Shown in pieces: positions 1 through 11,716 of a stretch of DNA of 64,000 nucleotides (positions within the stretch are counted from its first letter, which is position 1; each line of letters begins with the position of its first letter). The DNA is taken from NCBI GenBank assembly GCA_029990175.1, contig JARKIP010000021.1, positions 23,999,501 through 24,063,500 of the forward strand. The letters are read 5' to 3'. This stretch comes from Petunia secreta (lineage: Eukaryota; Streptophyta; Magnoliopsida; Solanales; Solanaceae). The translations under genes and the position numbers were made by a program. Below the pieces are notes generated by a model, which saw only the letters and a program-made list of their open reading frames with translations, had not been told where the DNA came from and made no database searches.

Positions 1-1288
1 AGTGATCTTTCGTGTCCTTAATACGCAATGCTATTGCGCAAAGTTGTAAATTGTGGCTCTTTTTTTCTTAAACCTTGTAAAGCTTGCATTGATTTCTAGA
101 ATCCCATTTTTCTTTGCTCTATAGGAACTTTTCTCTGAAGACCCTTAATTTTAATATACCTTGATCGCTCATTTAAGGTAATACTCAAAATTTACCACTA
201 ATTTTTTTTTAAAGTTTCTCTCATCAATTTTATGTAAGAGATGATCTTATTTTTCATGTTATTTACTTATAATAGTTTCATTTTCAGCATCATTTTGAAA
301 AGTAAAAAATAATAGTAATATTAAGATGATATATTAAGCTTCTAATTAAATGAAACTCCATTTCGAGGGGTAATTTACAAAACTATGACACATTAGGCAA
401 TGGTTTGCCTTATTGACCTCGCTTAGGGTAGTTTTACAAAAATGACCTCACTAATTTTAAGTAAGTGCGCCCTCGGGGGCAACACTTCAAGTTATAACTT
501 GACAAGTGCACCCACGGGGGCAGCACTTCAAGTACAAAGTGCACTCACGGGGCAGCACTTCAAGTAAAAAATGACAAATCCTGCAATTGTTGCCCCTTTG
601 GCAGCACTTGACCTTTTATCTCTGTCAACATTCTCCCTAGATAACTTGAAGTGTTGCCTTGCAGGTAGCACTTGCAATTTATACTTGAAGTGTTTCCCCC
701 GAGGGAACACTTGTAAATTTATAACATGAAGTGTTGCCTACCAAGGCCATTTTGCTAAACCATTCTTAAGTGGGGACAAAAAACCATAACCAAGGATAAG
801 GGGTACATGTAGTGAAATTTTTTGCATTTCGAGCCTAAACCAACAAAGCTAGTCGATTTGGGTCATTTGCGGAAATAGGATACTTCTAGCATCCCGTAAT
901 AGACTTATCTCCCATAAGGAAAATCTTACAAATGTGACCCTTGTAAGAAATTTCCTGGAGAGTACCAGATCTTTATATTAGTAAAAATCTAGAAATTACC
1001 AGGAGTTTCCCTCTGGCGGTCGCCAGCAACTTTTCCTGAGAGGGGCATTTTTCGTAAGACTCTTCTTATGGGTCAAAACTGTAACAGAGGCGCAAACTCT
1101 GTCTATTTCGAACAAAACATAGAGTTGATTTTGCAGAATCGACCCATAATTTTGTAGAATTGGCCCATGAAATACTACGGGGAAGTGAAAAAAGAAGCAC
1201 AATATTCTCAGAAAGTACAATTATTTGTAACATATATTATAATATTCTCCCCTCAAACATATATTTCACAATACAACAACTTATACTA
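1..1288. other. Intergenic region, 3' side of peroxidase 1
   Basis: No coding region is supported here. The sequence is AT-rich and holds the short repeat cluster at 465-745. The 3' UTR of the minus-strand peroxidase gene should run leftwards from 1288, but I found no canonical AATAAA on that strand close to the stop. Small open frames here show no recognisable domain. Confidence 0.6.
465..745. repeat. Direct and inverted short repeats (CACTTCAAGT family)
   Basis: Three direct units of about 33-40 bp, each built as AAGTGC, a C/G-rich core (CACGGGGGCAG or similar) and CACTTCAAGT, fill about 465-570. The same words recur inverted (ACTTGAAGTGTT, GAGGGAACACTTG) at about 640-745. The block could fold into several hairpins. 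It may be a decayed MITE, but I see no clear terminal repeats or target duplication. Confidence 0.5.
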
Positions 1289-3644
1289 TTAATTATTAGA
1301 ATTCACAACCCTACAGTTCTTTCTGATCTCACCATCCGATCCAGTCAAAGGGCTAATATTTCCCATCTTAATCATAGAATTAATAAAGTCACTAAAGAAA
1401 AACTTAGAGCTATTACTATAAGTTTCAACTAGTGTTTTTGTTGTTGCTATAGCATCATCACTTGTATACAATATTTGATCAGATTCAAGAAGGCCTCTTC
1501 CATTGAGCAAATTTTTGAAATAATGATTGTCAAATAAGTCTGTAGAGTTTCTATCAAGAGGAGCTGTGTTGTTTCCATCACTTGTGGATGGACATAAATT
1601 TTGCAATTCACTCACTAAGCTGGTGTCTAGGGTTGTGTCTGGTGCACTTGTCCCGTTGAAATTTCTTAATCTGTTGTCAAATGTTGCACACTTCGCTAAT
1701 CCAATTGTATGAGCACCTACATATTTAAACACTTAAAAGAGTTAGTCGAAAGCCTATAGTATAAAAAAGTGTAATGAACGTACATCTTGCATTGGTTTGT
1801 ATAAAAAGTTACTAATTAATCTACGCTGAATAGTAAAAAAGTTTTTTTTTTACACAATTAAATCATTTCATTAAATAACAGCTACCATTTAAGTAACTAG
1901 TTATCCACTACATACCCATAATAAAATGAGGCAAGTAACTTCCTATAGCAAGTTATATACACTAATAGAACAAATTTTTCATTACACATGTGGCGGATAT
2001 GAGCGAATTAAGTGACGTTCCGCCGGCATCAAAATATTTACAGAACCAAGTTACTGGTAAAACTTATATAATACATATCAATTGATTAACTAGTAAAAAC
2101 GGTTATAATATGCTATCATACGTTAAATTACACTAATAACAAAAATCTCAGTGTATATAACTTGAACAAAAATCTGAATACCATTACCATATGTATTTAC
2201 CTGAAAGGCTCACGACATCTGTTACATTTAATCCAACTGCCTGGAATTTAGAAATGATAGTATTGAGGGGATCAAATGGTGCTGGAAGTGCAGTGCTTGC
2301 TCCAGAAAAATTAGCAGCTAATCCATCTCTTCTCCCCAATAACACCTTCCAAGATGGTCCTCCACTCTGGAAAAATTAATAAGAATAAATTAATTTGAGT
2401 AGTTTAATTTCTTAATGCAAATACCGAAATACTAGTACTTTTATTTAAGAGCTGTTGGAAATTACACTTTCTTACTACGTAGCTAATTATACAGTATGCT
2501 ATAAAAGATAAAATGAATTCTTCCGTACTTGATGTGCACATGATATCTCAAACGAGAATAGTCCAAGGATTTATGCAAGATTATCTAGAAAAAACAGGTG
2601 AAGGGCAATTCATCTTAATCACCTTTGTTTGAAAATTATACTGTATTAATTAGGAAAAAATTATTACGTACGTAACATTTTTGTACGTACACAGATTGAA
2701 CCCTATTGACACTAGGCAATTAAATTTCTTGTTGTGTAGCCGCAAAGAAATCACAAATTGAAATCTATGCGTGGCATGAGAATCCTTGTATATATACTAA
2801 TTTTTAATTTCCCTTGCTAGAACTTCTTACTTACTCTCTGAGCAGCAGTAACGTGTATTCGATATTAAATAATATAAAGATCTTACCAATAGCACCGAAT
2901 CTCTTGCAGCTATAGCTAGTATATCAGCACAAGAAACAACTCCACTGCATGCATTCTCAACAGCAGTCTTGATATTGTCTATGACTTCAAAACCCCTAGC
3001 TGAGTTCAAGTTGGCTGGAGTAAACTTCTCACTTGTGTTACTATTGCCATCCAATAACAATGATGCATCACAACCCTACAATTCAAAATATATTCAAGTG
3101 AAACACAAAGGCAAGTGAAGTGGATATTAATTTTAGAGCATGTAAACAAAATATCACCCCTTTTTGGCATACTTGTAGGTACGTCTTTTGAAACTTAAAT
3201 TTTTAATTAGTAAAATTGTAGAAGTTTAACGGGATATAAACGATTAACAATATAAAGATTTTAACATTTGTACATTGGCATCGTACAATTTTCTATGCCA
3301 TCGAGTTAAAGTTACCAACAATTATATGTAAATGTCTGTAGTACTCTTAGTTTGATAATTAAAATGCAATAAAGTTTTTTACATTATCCATGTATATAGC
3401 TTAAATTTCTGAATATATTAAAACTCACACTGACGAAACAATCATGGAAGTGAAGACGAAGCAAAGAAGCAGCCATTCTCATTTCATTCTTGATCGCATT
3501 TTGAACTTCTTTACGAACAACTTTAAGGACATTTGGACATGTGTTAGCATAGAAATCAGGTGTTAGCTGAGACTTCACAGCTGTAAACAAGATCAAGAAA
3601 GTTAAAATTTGAGAATAGAAAAGAAAGCTGCCAGATTTCTTCAT
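1289..3644 (-). CDS. Class III secretory peroxidase (peroxidase 1)
   Basis: Secreted haem peroxidase (donor:H2O2 oxidoreductase) that acts in the cell wall or vacuole on phenolics. Minus-strand exons are 3429-3644, 2887-3075, 2201-2366 and 1289-1716, each joined by GT-AG sites; together 999 nt, 332 aa, the usual family length. This is the classic 4-exon structure. Residues 1-25 form a signal peptide and the mature protein starts QLTPDFY. Distal Arg63 and His67 lie in RLHFHDCF, and proximal haem His193 in GAHTIG. The VSCADIL motif is present, as are the cysteines expected for four disulphides. No stop or frameshift was seen, so the gene looks functional. Its nearest neighbour is the divergent peroxidase at 29602; the transposons between them are later insertions. 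The physiological substrate cannot be told from sequence. Confidence 0.95.
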
Positions 3645-3760
3645 TGCCGGTTTGACTTGTAGCGACTGAATTTTCCTTGCTTAGATTAAAGCCTTTTTTC
3701 TTGTAATGATATGCTAATCTCTTAAGAAGATATGAATACATGTTAACTAACTCGAACCCT

Positions 3761-3768
3761 AATTTATA
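3761..3768 (-). promoter_or_regulatory. Possible TATA box of peroxidase 1
   Basis: On the minus strand this reads TATAAATT, 117 nt upstream of the ATG at 3644. Position and sequence fit a TATA box, but the region is AT-rich, so a chance match is possible. Confidence 0.35.
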
Positions 3769-4602
3769 ATCATGATAAAAGGATGATTAAGAAATAAAAA
3801 ATTCAATTACTATGAGTTAAGTGGTATGATGTATGGCGGCTCCACTTTAGGGTTTTTGTATCAAACTTAAAATGTACATCCATTAGTTTCCTAACTATAA
3901 TGCTAATCACTGTGGAAAGTGAGGAGATGAAGATTTTAATATTGCAGGCTAATGTAATGGAAGCTTAATACTTATCAGATTAAATGGAATGCAATTTGTC
4001 AAGTACGTTCATGAATCAGAGCTGTTTTCATAGCCTTATAGAGGGACTATTTAAATGGATATTTCTACTAGTGCATGATAAAATAATTACTACTATTCCA
4101 AACATTCTTTTTGTTATGTATTAGTGCTAAATTACGTTGAGAGCATGATTATTATCTTTAGTAATCTTAGATTCACTAGTTGGTTGTGCTTCTTTTTAGC
4201 AACTAGCGAGATGGAAACCTGCGCACATATATCATCTGAAACCACTGTCCACCAAAACGTTAACTTCTCCTTTTTTTCGTTAAGAAAAAGTTACTACTTC
4301 TAATGGGGTTTGGCACACACTTATCTGTATTTTAATCCCAAATGTTGTCCCTACTCTATATTTGGTACGTACACCGAAAATACTTCTACAAAAAATAAGT
4401 TTTTCCCTAGAAATAATTTTCACCAAATGGGAGAAAACGGATACCCTCACTTTCGCGTCGAGATCTTCATATCACCGCTTCAAGCATCTTCCTCCACTTG
4501 GTTGGTACATCCAGCCAGTAGTATAAGCTCAAGATACGAGGAAAACAACCATTAGGAGATTTATCTTTACAATGGTTAGACCATTTAAATGGAAAATAAT
4601 TA

Positions 4603-4862
4603 CTCCTTCCGTTTTAAATTGGCTGTCATAGTTCGGATTTCGAGAGTCAAACGAGTTTAACTTTGACCGTAATATTTTTATATGTCTTTTAAATATTTTG
4701 AATTATTAATTATTGTGACTTATAATACTTTTTATGTAGTTTTTCTAAATATATAAACATGTTACAAAAAACTTAAAGATTATATATTTAAATTTACGGT
4801 CAAAATGAACTTGTTTGACTCTCGAAATTCGAACTATGACAACTATTTTAGAACGGTGGGAA
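4603..4862. mobile_element. Stowaway-like MITE
   Basis: A 260-bp element with long imperfect terminal inverted repeats. The left end starts CTCCTTCCGTTTTAAATTG and the right end, reverse-complemented, starts TTCCCACCGTTCTAAAATAG. Both arms continue into TGTCATAGTTCG and CGAGAGTCAAAC. It is flanked by TA (4601-4602 and 4863-4864), the Stowaway target site. Confidence 0.8.
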
Positions 4863-5131
4863 TATTTTTTTGTATGTTAGCGTATATATTATATGCATAA
4901 TTGATGTATATGCTATGCATAATGATTAGGGAGGCTATCTGTGTAAAGTTCCCTTCTTTATCTTTTTCGGTTTCTTTGTTTAGAAACTTTTTTTTTGGGG
5001 GGGTTTAAAAACTTGCAACCATTTCATTAACTGGCCAAGTTGGCTAAACATTACATAAAAGATTTTGGTCCACATGCTCTGCATGCTAAGTTCTTGGTCT
5101 ATCTTTATCCAAAATAACATTATGTTGTAAA

Positions 5132-5681
5132 TGTTGATGTGCAGCTGTTCATTTTGCTGCACGGTCCAAATCCAAGCTTTGTCAAACATAAATTGAGTTG
5201 TTTGGCAAAAAGTCTTCCAAGTTTGGCAGCAAATTTGACATTATCTTTTATGCTTAGGTAAGTGATGATGTCATGAACAACGTTTTAGCTCTATAAATCG
5301 AGGGTTCCTTTCTCAGTTGGAGATCATCCAATTTCAGAGAGTATTAGAGAGAGACACAGTGTAAGAGAGAATACACAGTGTAGGAAAATACTCTGTGAGG
5401 AAAAATAGAGAGTGTGAGCGGTTTTATAGTAGGGTGAAAAATCAAAAGAGTGTTATTTCTTTTGTGAGTGTGTAGTGGTATTTACTACACGGTGTAAAAG
5501 TCCTTACTATACCTCTCGGGCCGTGGTTTTTCCCTTAGTTCAGAAGGGTTTTCCACGTTAAATTCTTGGTGTCCTTGTTATTATTTTTATTCTCGTTAAT
5601 TACCGCATTTTCAGTACTTCGTTAATATTGTTGCTATTATACCGTGAATAATATTCTGTGTGGGGATTAATTTTTCCAACA
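5132..5681 (+). repeat. 5' LTR of Tnt1-like element
   Basis: 550 bp, begins TGTTGATG and ends CCAACA. It contains a TATA-like CTATAAAT at about 5291 and ends two bases before the PBS. Confidence 0.9.
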
Positions 5682-5683
5682 AG

Positions 5684-5695
5684 TGGTATCAGAGC
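5684..5695 (+). other. Primer-binding site, initiator tRNA-Met
   Basis: TGGTATCAGAGC follows the 5' LTR end by two bases; this is the classic plant Copia PBS complementary to the 3' end of initiator tRNA-Met. Confidence 0.9.
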
Positions 5696-5757
5696 ACAGG
5701 TGTTGTTCATTTATAGAAATACTGTTCACGGCAGGCAGTACTATACTCAGTGAAAAA

Positions 5758-7119
5758 ATGTCAGGAGTAAAGTACGAGTTAGCAAAATTTAACGGAGAGG
5801 GCGGTTTCTCAATGTGGCAGAGAAGGATGAAGGATCTGCTCATCCAACAAGGATTACAGAAGGCACTGGATGGAGAGAAGCCTGGACCCATGAAGCTCGA
5901 GGTTTGGGCGGAGATGGATGAAAAGGCAGCTAGTGCAATTAGGTTGCACTTATCAGATGATGTGGTTAATAACATCACTGATGAAGACACTGCGTGTGGA
6001 ATATGGACAAGGTCGGAGAGTCTATATATGTCAAAGACGCTGACAAATAAATTATACCTGAAAAGGCAGCTATATGCCCTACAAATGGGTGAAGGTATGA
6101 ATTTTTTGTCACATCTAAATGAGTTTAATGGACTAATCACGCAGCTGGCCAACCTCGAAGTACGGATCGAGGAAGAAGATAAAGCCATCTTGCTCCTGAA
6201 CTCGTTGCCATCCTCGTATGATAATTTGGCAACGACCATCCTGCACGGTAAAACTGCTATTGAGTTGAATGATGTCACATCGGCTATTCTACTCAATGAG
6301 AACATGAGAAAGAAGCCTGACGGTCATGGACAGGCTCTCAGCACAGAAGGTAGAGGCAGGGGTTCGAGCAACTATGGTAGATCCGGAGGTTGGGGAAAGT
6401 CCAGGAACCGGTCCACAACATCAGGTGGAAATTGCTACAATTGCGATCAACCAGGTCACTTTAAAAGGAACTGCCCAAATCTTAAAAAGGGCAAAGGCGG
6501 ATACGGTGGCCAAAATAATGAAGCTAACACAACCGCCATAATGCAATATGATGGCGCAGATGCTCTTCTCATCGTAAATGAGAATGAGGAATGTATGCAC
6601 TTCGCAGGTCAAGAGTCGGAATGGGTGGTTGACACAGCAACATCTTACCACGTCACACCGGTAAGAAATTTATTTTGCAGATATGTAGCAGGTGATTTCG
6701 GCGTAGTGAGGATGGGTAACACGAGTTACTCAAAGGTTGTGGGGATCGGTGATGTGTGCATCAAGACAAATATGGGATGCACCTTGGTTTTAAAGAACGT
6801 ACGGCATGTACCTGATTTGCGGAAGAACTTGATCTCGGGGATTGCTTTGGACCGAGATGGGTACGAGAATCACTTTGCAAATCAAAGGTGGAGACTCACC
6901 AAGGGATCATTAGTGATTGCAGAAGGAGATGCTCGTGAAATGTTATACAAGACAAATGCAGAAATTTGTCCAGGTGGAAAAAACAAGATAGCTGATATTG
7001 CCGAGCAGGGGGAGCAACCTAATGAGATTATTGATCAGGGGGAGCAAGACGCTCTCAAGGTGGTTCAAACGGACAAGTTCGAGTTATGCAAGGAACTTGT
7101 CAGCATGAGCTCTATCTGA
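5758..7119 (+). CDS. Gag-protease fragment fused to pol C-terminal tail (Tnt1-like)
   Basis: Intact 453-aa frame starting MSGVKYELAKFNG, the usual start of Tnt1-type Gag; an upstream in-frame ATG at 5683 overlaps the PBS and is unlikely to be used. The N-terminal two thirds are Copia Gag. A CCHC zinc knuckle (CYNCDQPGHFKRNC) lies near residue 225. The protease active-site region then begins (WVVDTATSYHVT), with the catalytic Asp kept. After the protease-like part, at about residue 405, the frame passes in-frame into a short linker and ends in a tail (KFELCKELV) that resembles the last residues of Tnt1-type polyproteins. Pol was thus lost by an in-frame deletion. The frame has no stop although the LTRs have diverged noticeably. 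It would make a nucleocapsid able to package its own RNA. Confidence 0.85.
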   Translation: MSGVKYELAKFNGEGGFSMWQRRMKDLLIQQGLQKALDGEKPGPMKLEVWAEMDEKAASAIRLHLSDDVVNNITDEDTACGIWTRSESLYMSKTLTNKLYLKRQLYALQMGEGMNFLSHLNEFNGLITQLANLEVRIEEEDKAILLLNSLPSSYDNLATTILHGKTAIELNDVTSAILLNENMRKKPDGHGQALSTEGRGRGSSNYGRSGGWGKSRNRSTTSGGNCYNCDQPGHFKRNCPNLKKGKGGYGGQNNEANTTAIMQYDGADALLIVNENEECMHFAGQESEWVVDTATSYHVTPVRNLFCRYVAGDFGVVRMGNTSYSKVVGIGDVCIKTNMGCTLVLKNVRHVPDLRKNLISGIALDRDGYENHFANQRWRLTKGSLVIAEGDAREMLYKTNAEICPGGKNKIADIAEQGEQPNEIIDQGEQDALKVVQTDKFELCKELVSMSSI

Positions 7120-7165
7120 GAGATTGGAAATGCCTCCTTCAAATGCTTGGTTTGGAGGGGGAGAT

Positions 7166-7732
7166 TGTTGATGTTGCAGCTGTTTATTTTGCTGCACCGT
7201 CCAAATCCAAGCTTTGTCAAACATAGATTGAGTTGTTTGGCAAAAAGTCTTCCAAGTTTGGCAGCAAATTTGACATTATCTTTTATGCTTAGGTAAGTGA
7301 TGATGTCATGGACAACGTTTTAGCTCTATAAATAGAGGGTTCCTTTCTCAGTTGGAGATCATCCAATTTCAGAGAGTATTAGAGAGAGACACAGTGTAAG
7401 AGAGAATACACAGTATAGGAAAATACTCTGTGAGGAAAAATAGAGAGTGTGAGCGGTTTTATAGTAGGGTGAAAAATCAAAAGAGGGTTATTTCTTTTGT
7501 GAGTGTGTAGTGGTATTTACTACACGGTGTAAAAGTCCTTACTATAGTGGAATTATTTGCTCCTCTCGGGCCGTGGTTTTTCCCTTAGTTCAGAAGGGTT
7601 TTCCACGTTAAATTCTTGGTGTCCTTGTTATTATTTTTATTCTCGTTAATTACCGCATTTTCAGTACTTCGTTAATATTGTTGCTATTATACCGTGAATA
7701 ATATTTCTGTGTGGGGATTAATTTTCCCAACA
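7166..7732 (+). repeat. 3' LTR of Tnt1-like element
   Basis: 567 bp, preceded by the purine tract. Contains TATAAATAG near 7326. It matches the 5' LTR except for a 16-bp length difference and about ten substitutions. Confidence 0.9.
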
Positions 7733-7737
7733 GTAAA

Positions 7738-8040
7738 CTAATAGCAAAGTAGTGCAAGAATAAGATTAAATATATGAGAGGAGAAGGAAGAACATGTATT
7801 ATTCTCAAAGTATTTCAAGTGTGTCTTCCATAGAGCCAAATGTGCTCTATTTATAGGATACAAATACATAGGTTACAAATCAACTCAAAGGTTACAAGAA
7901 TTAAGAAGTGAGTTAATACAGAATTAGTGGTCACTTAGTGGGGAGGAATTAAGTATGAGAAAGTGGGGTAGTAAATCATATGTTACAATTGAATAACGGT
8001 GAGTAGTGGTCATTCCACACAAATAAATAAATTTATAACA
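7738..8040 (-). repeat. 3' LTR of the old Copia element (main part)
   Basis: Matches 15623-15923. On the minus strand it begins TGTTATAAATT at 8040, just after the purine tract. Its last 9 bases are separated by the Tnt1-like insertion and lie at 5123-5131. Confidence 0.85.
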
Positions 8041-8269
8041 CTCCCCCTTAGATGACCATTTAGAAGGTAATGTGCCTCGTTAAAATCTTACTAGGAAAAA
8101 CCTGGTAGGTAAAAGTCTAGTGAAGGAAAAAGAGTGCACACATCCTGTGATACGCCTTTAGAGCTGCCTCATTAAAAACCTTACAAGTACAACCCAAGTG
8201 GGTTAAAACCTTGTTAAGGGAAAAAGAGTACAACGTGTACTTTACTCCCCCTGATGAAAACATCATTCA

Positions 8270-9300
8270 ATATCTTGAAGACGACACATTCCAATCTTGT
8301 AAATCAACTTCTCAATGTTGAGATTGGCAATGGCTTAGTGGACAGATCTGCCAAACTATCACTGCAGTGAATTCTTCAGCATTAACTTCATTATTCTTTT
8401 GAAGATCACGACTGAAAAGGAATCTTCTTGAATATTTGTCTCCTCGGTTGTATCTTCCTTTTAGCTGAACTATCCATGCAATATTTCATATAATATTACT
8501 GGGATCCTCGTCTTCAAAGAAATACCACATTGTTGCTGAATATGTTGAGTCCTTGATCTCAATCACCAATATTGTCGCAAGCTTCAAGCATGGCTGTTAT
8601 CTCTTCATAAATTGAAGATGTAGCAGCAACAATTGATTTTATAAAATGCCATAATATAGGTATTCTTGTCAATCTGTTGATACATGCTAACTAGTCATGC
8701 TTTAGGGAATTTAATTTTCTTTTATATTGATTTTCGTGTCTTTTGATTAAGAGATTACTTATATCTCTTTTAGTGTTGGATTATAATAGACTACTAATTG
8801 ACTAAAAAGGAATCTGGAAACGAAAGGGACAAGTTCATAACAAACTAATTGGCTATTGGTTTATTATAAATACCAAGCTCGCAAACGCATTTTACCACAT
8901 GTGGCCGGATTGTTTTAATCCGTATAAATATTTATGAAGCTTCATTGAATAAGTTTCCCGGGAACCTTTACATGCTTCAAGGATTTTGAATCCTTCAAGG
9001 ATAAATATATTGTTGCTCAATGAGCCATATAAAAGGCAGTTGCAACATTCATACGCATATCAAGTCTTTCATGCACTACCAGGCATACAACATACCTGAA
9101 GGTGATTGCATCCACCAAAGGAGAATATAGCTCCATATAATCAATGTCAGATCTTTGTGCCTCAAGGCGTACATTATATTTAACGACTTATTATTATCAA
9201 TATTTGTGCACAAAAATATCTTTGTACACTACTGGCTTTGCACCTTCAGGTGTTCGGACTATAGGTCCAAAAACTTCACGTCACTCGAGTGAAGCCAATT
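8270..9300 (-). pseudogene. Copia RNase H and reverse transcriptase remnant
   Basis: Minus-strand translation at about 8270-8375 gives the Copia RNase H end motif (LADLSTKPLP ... YKIGMCRL). At about 9090-9290 it gives the N-terminal reverse transcriptase motif (FGPIVRTPEGAKPV). Stops and frameshifts are frequent and the catalytic core between these points is not readable as one frame. Confidence 0.7.
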
Positions 9301-9357
9301 TTTGCTTGAATGTGTTTTGCTATTTTTGGCCAATAATTTCATGTCTGTATTCCTAAC

Positions 9358-11716
9358 TGTAATGGCCCACCCAGTCATTTTGGTAAATCGAAGCTCCGAT
9401 ATGCATGTCGATATATTTTTGTTAGTTCCAATAAGTTTGTATGATGATTTTGGTCATGTCCACAAAGTTTGGTTAAATTTCGATGAGTTTTGGATAAGTT
9501 TGGGTTCGGTTTCGACGTAATTTGAGCATAAAAGTTACCATATTGAGCAAACGGCCTTTGATTCGTATTACGACTAAACCATTATATCCGTATCGTAATT
9601 TTGAAACCATAGAAACTGAAATCATCAAGTTTCGACATCATATGAGGGATTTATGATAATTTTACTAAGAATTGGGTTGCCAGAATTTTCAGATTATTTA
9701 CGAAATTGTCACTCACTCGGTAGTTAAAAATCTGCACTATTCCAAATATTAAAACCAACATATCTCCTTCATTATAAGGTCAAATGCAGTGATTCAAAAG
9801 CCTAACTTGACTGGATTTTCACAAGGAATCTATTGGAGGTATCAAAAGTGAGTTTTGGGATCTTTTGGTACAAGAAACGAGGCAGAACAGTAGGCATTTT
9901 TGGCTATTAATGTTGTTGGAGTTTTTCTCATCTTGAAAATTGGAATTGGGAGAAATCAAGGATGTTCTTTTATGCGGTAAGGTCTAAACCGTAACCTAAG
10001 TATTTCCCTTTGATTCATTCCTTTGGTTTAAGCTTTAATCAATGATTTCTAAAGTATGAAATTTGGGTTTTCTTGTGAAGAAGGTTTAATGGGTCTTTCT
10101 TGAGAAGTTCATAAAATTGATTAGATTTCATAAGTTGCTTTAAATGATGAAGTTTATTGAGTTTATGCTAGATTATGATATATCTAAGGTTGAATTTGAT
10201 AACCCTATTTTGGTCATAAATGGTGGTTGTGAGAAATTGGGGAAGTTGAGTAAGTTCTTAAATTTTAACTCAAAAGTGGAATAATATGGAGATTTGGGAA
10301 TATTAATGATATCAGATTGACTTGATTTTCGTATGTATAAACTCATTTTCGAATGGGTAACATGATTGTAGAATTGGATTTGAGATTGAGGTGTTAATAA
10401 ATAATTGACTTTCAACATAAACCCGAAAATTAACAAATTGGTTATTTGATGATGTAGATGGACTTTAATTGAGAAAGTAACCACACTTTTGGACTCGTGG
10501 GTGAATGATTAACCTAAAAAAGTATTTTGTTCCGGTAATCGGATATGTGGGCCCATGGTTGACTTTTGGGTTGACTTTTTGACTCGTTTGTCATCCAGTC
10601 ATGAAAATTAGTAGGGTAGCTTATATTGATCGTATTATTTATTGTTTTGCATAAAGTGGACTTATTTGGAAGGATTTGGGCGTGAAAAGACGATCGTGGG
10701 CTAATTAGCAATCACCGGCTTGAAGTAAGTGGTTTACATTCCTTCTTTGGTGGACTTTCTCCACATTGGATGTCTATGTATGTGTTCCTTATATGCATGG
10801 CTGCTGAAATAGGCATATTTATTATGCCAAGACTATTTTTGAAAAGTGTAATTACAGTTCATTACTATTTCTTGATTTATTATCGTAGCACGATGTAGTT
10901 CCGTGCATATTATTATGATACGATGTAGTTCCGTACATATTATGATAGCACCATGTAGTTCCGTGCATATTATTGTGGTACGAAGTTTCGTACATATTAT
11001 CATCGCACGATGTAATTCCATGCAGATTATTATGGTACGATGTGATTTTGTACATATTATTGTAGCATGAGGTAGTTCTGCGCATATTGTTGTATTATGA
11101 CGTAGTCCCATACATATCATTAAGTCACAATGGATGTGTCTTAGTACTTTGATGACTAAGTATGAATATTACTTGTTTGTTAATTAAGTGATTTTGTCTT
11201 TACTTTTTGTTACCTTGGAGTTGTTTGAGTTTTCATATATTTGCAACTCGTTATTCTACTTGGAGCCCTGTCCCCACTTACTGAGTCCTTTTGACTCACC
11301 CACTTTTTTTTTTTTTTTTCGTATTGTTTTATATTCGGCAGATTCGATATCGAGTTCTACCAAGCATTGTGGTAAACAGAGTTGCCCGTCCTTTAAACTA
11401 ACGGTGAACCACTTTTGTCCTGTGGTGACATCTTTCCTTATTATTTTTATGTTAATATTAATGATTATATTTCTTTATATTCGGAGATGTATAACCTTAT
11501 TGACTCCTTAGATGTTCATGATTCATGGGAGGACTTAGAATATGGTTGCAAAGATCCTAGTTGTGTATTTGGGTTCTATATCATACTTCGCTATTCTTTT
11601 CATAATTTCTTTTATTTGGTTATTTCATATGCAAGTCAAGTGTTGCTCAAGAGGGGTTTCGTACAATGAGTTGGGTTTGGGTGCCCGCACGGTCTATAGG
11701 ATTTTGGGTCGTGACA
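9358..11716. mobile_element. Large solo LTR, probably Gypsy
   Basis: 2359 bp from TGTAATGGCC to GGGTCGTGACA with perfect CTAAC duplications at 9353-9357 and 11717-11721. The ends resemble the TGTAA...CGTGACA LTRs common in plant Gypsy elements. No internal coding domain is seen, so it is best read as a solo LTR left by recombination between two LTRs. It splits the reverse transcriptase region of the old Copia element. Orientation is uncertain; the ends suggest plus. Confidence 0.8.
10895..11121. repeat. 29-30-bp minisatellite inside the solo LTR
   Basis: About eight imperfect units of the form GTAGTTCCGTRCATATTAT plus about 10 variable bases ending in ACGAT. Units alternate G/A at one position, which hints at a dimeric ancestor. 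Confidence 0.8.

Larger units (their letters stand above)
3645..5117. other. Upstream region of peroxidase 1
   Basis: AT-rich sequence with no supported gene. It contains the likely promoter of the minus-strand peroxidase and one Stowaway-like MITE (4603-4862). It ends at the CATTA target duplication (5118-5122) of the large Copia insertion. Confidence 0.6.
5132..7732 (+). mobile_element. Tnt1-like Copia derivative carrying only gag (TR-GAG type)
   Basis: The element runs from TGTTGATG to CCCAACA and is flanked by a perfect GTAAA duplication (5127-5131 and 7733-7737). LTRs are 550 and 567 bp; the length difference is mainly a 16-bp stretch near 7546-7561. I count about ten substitutions between them. 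A PBS (TGGTATCAGAGC, complementary to initiator tRNA-Met) and a purine tract (GGAGGGGGAGA, just before 7166) are intact. The internal region is only about 1.48 kb and is almost filled by one gag-like frame. Integrase, reverse transcriptase and nearly all of RNase H are missing, so mobility would need enzymes in trans. It sits inside the LTR of the older Copia element. Confidence 0.92.

Noticed and set aside
5667..6305. 212-aa minus-strand frame
   Set aside because: Shadow of the Tnt1-like gag on the opposite strand.
10895..11121. CRISPR-like array
   Set aside because: Units are contiguous minisatellite repeats without spacers, inside a plant LTR.
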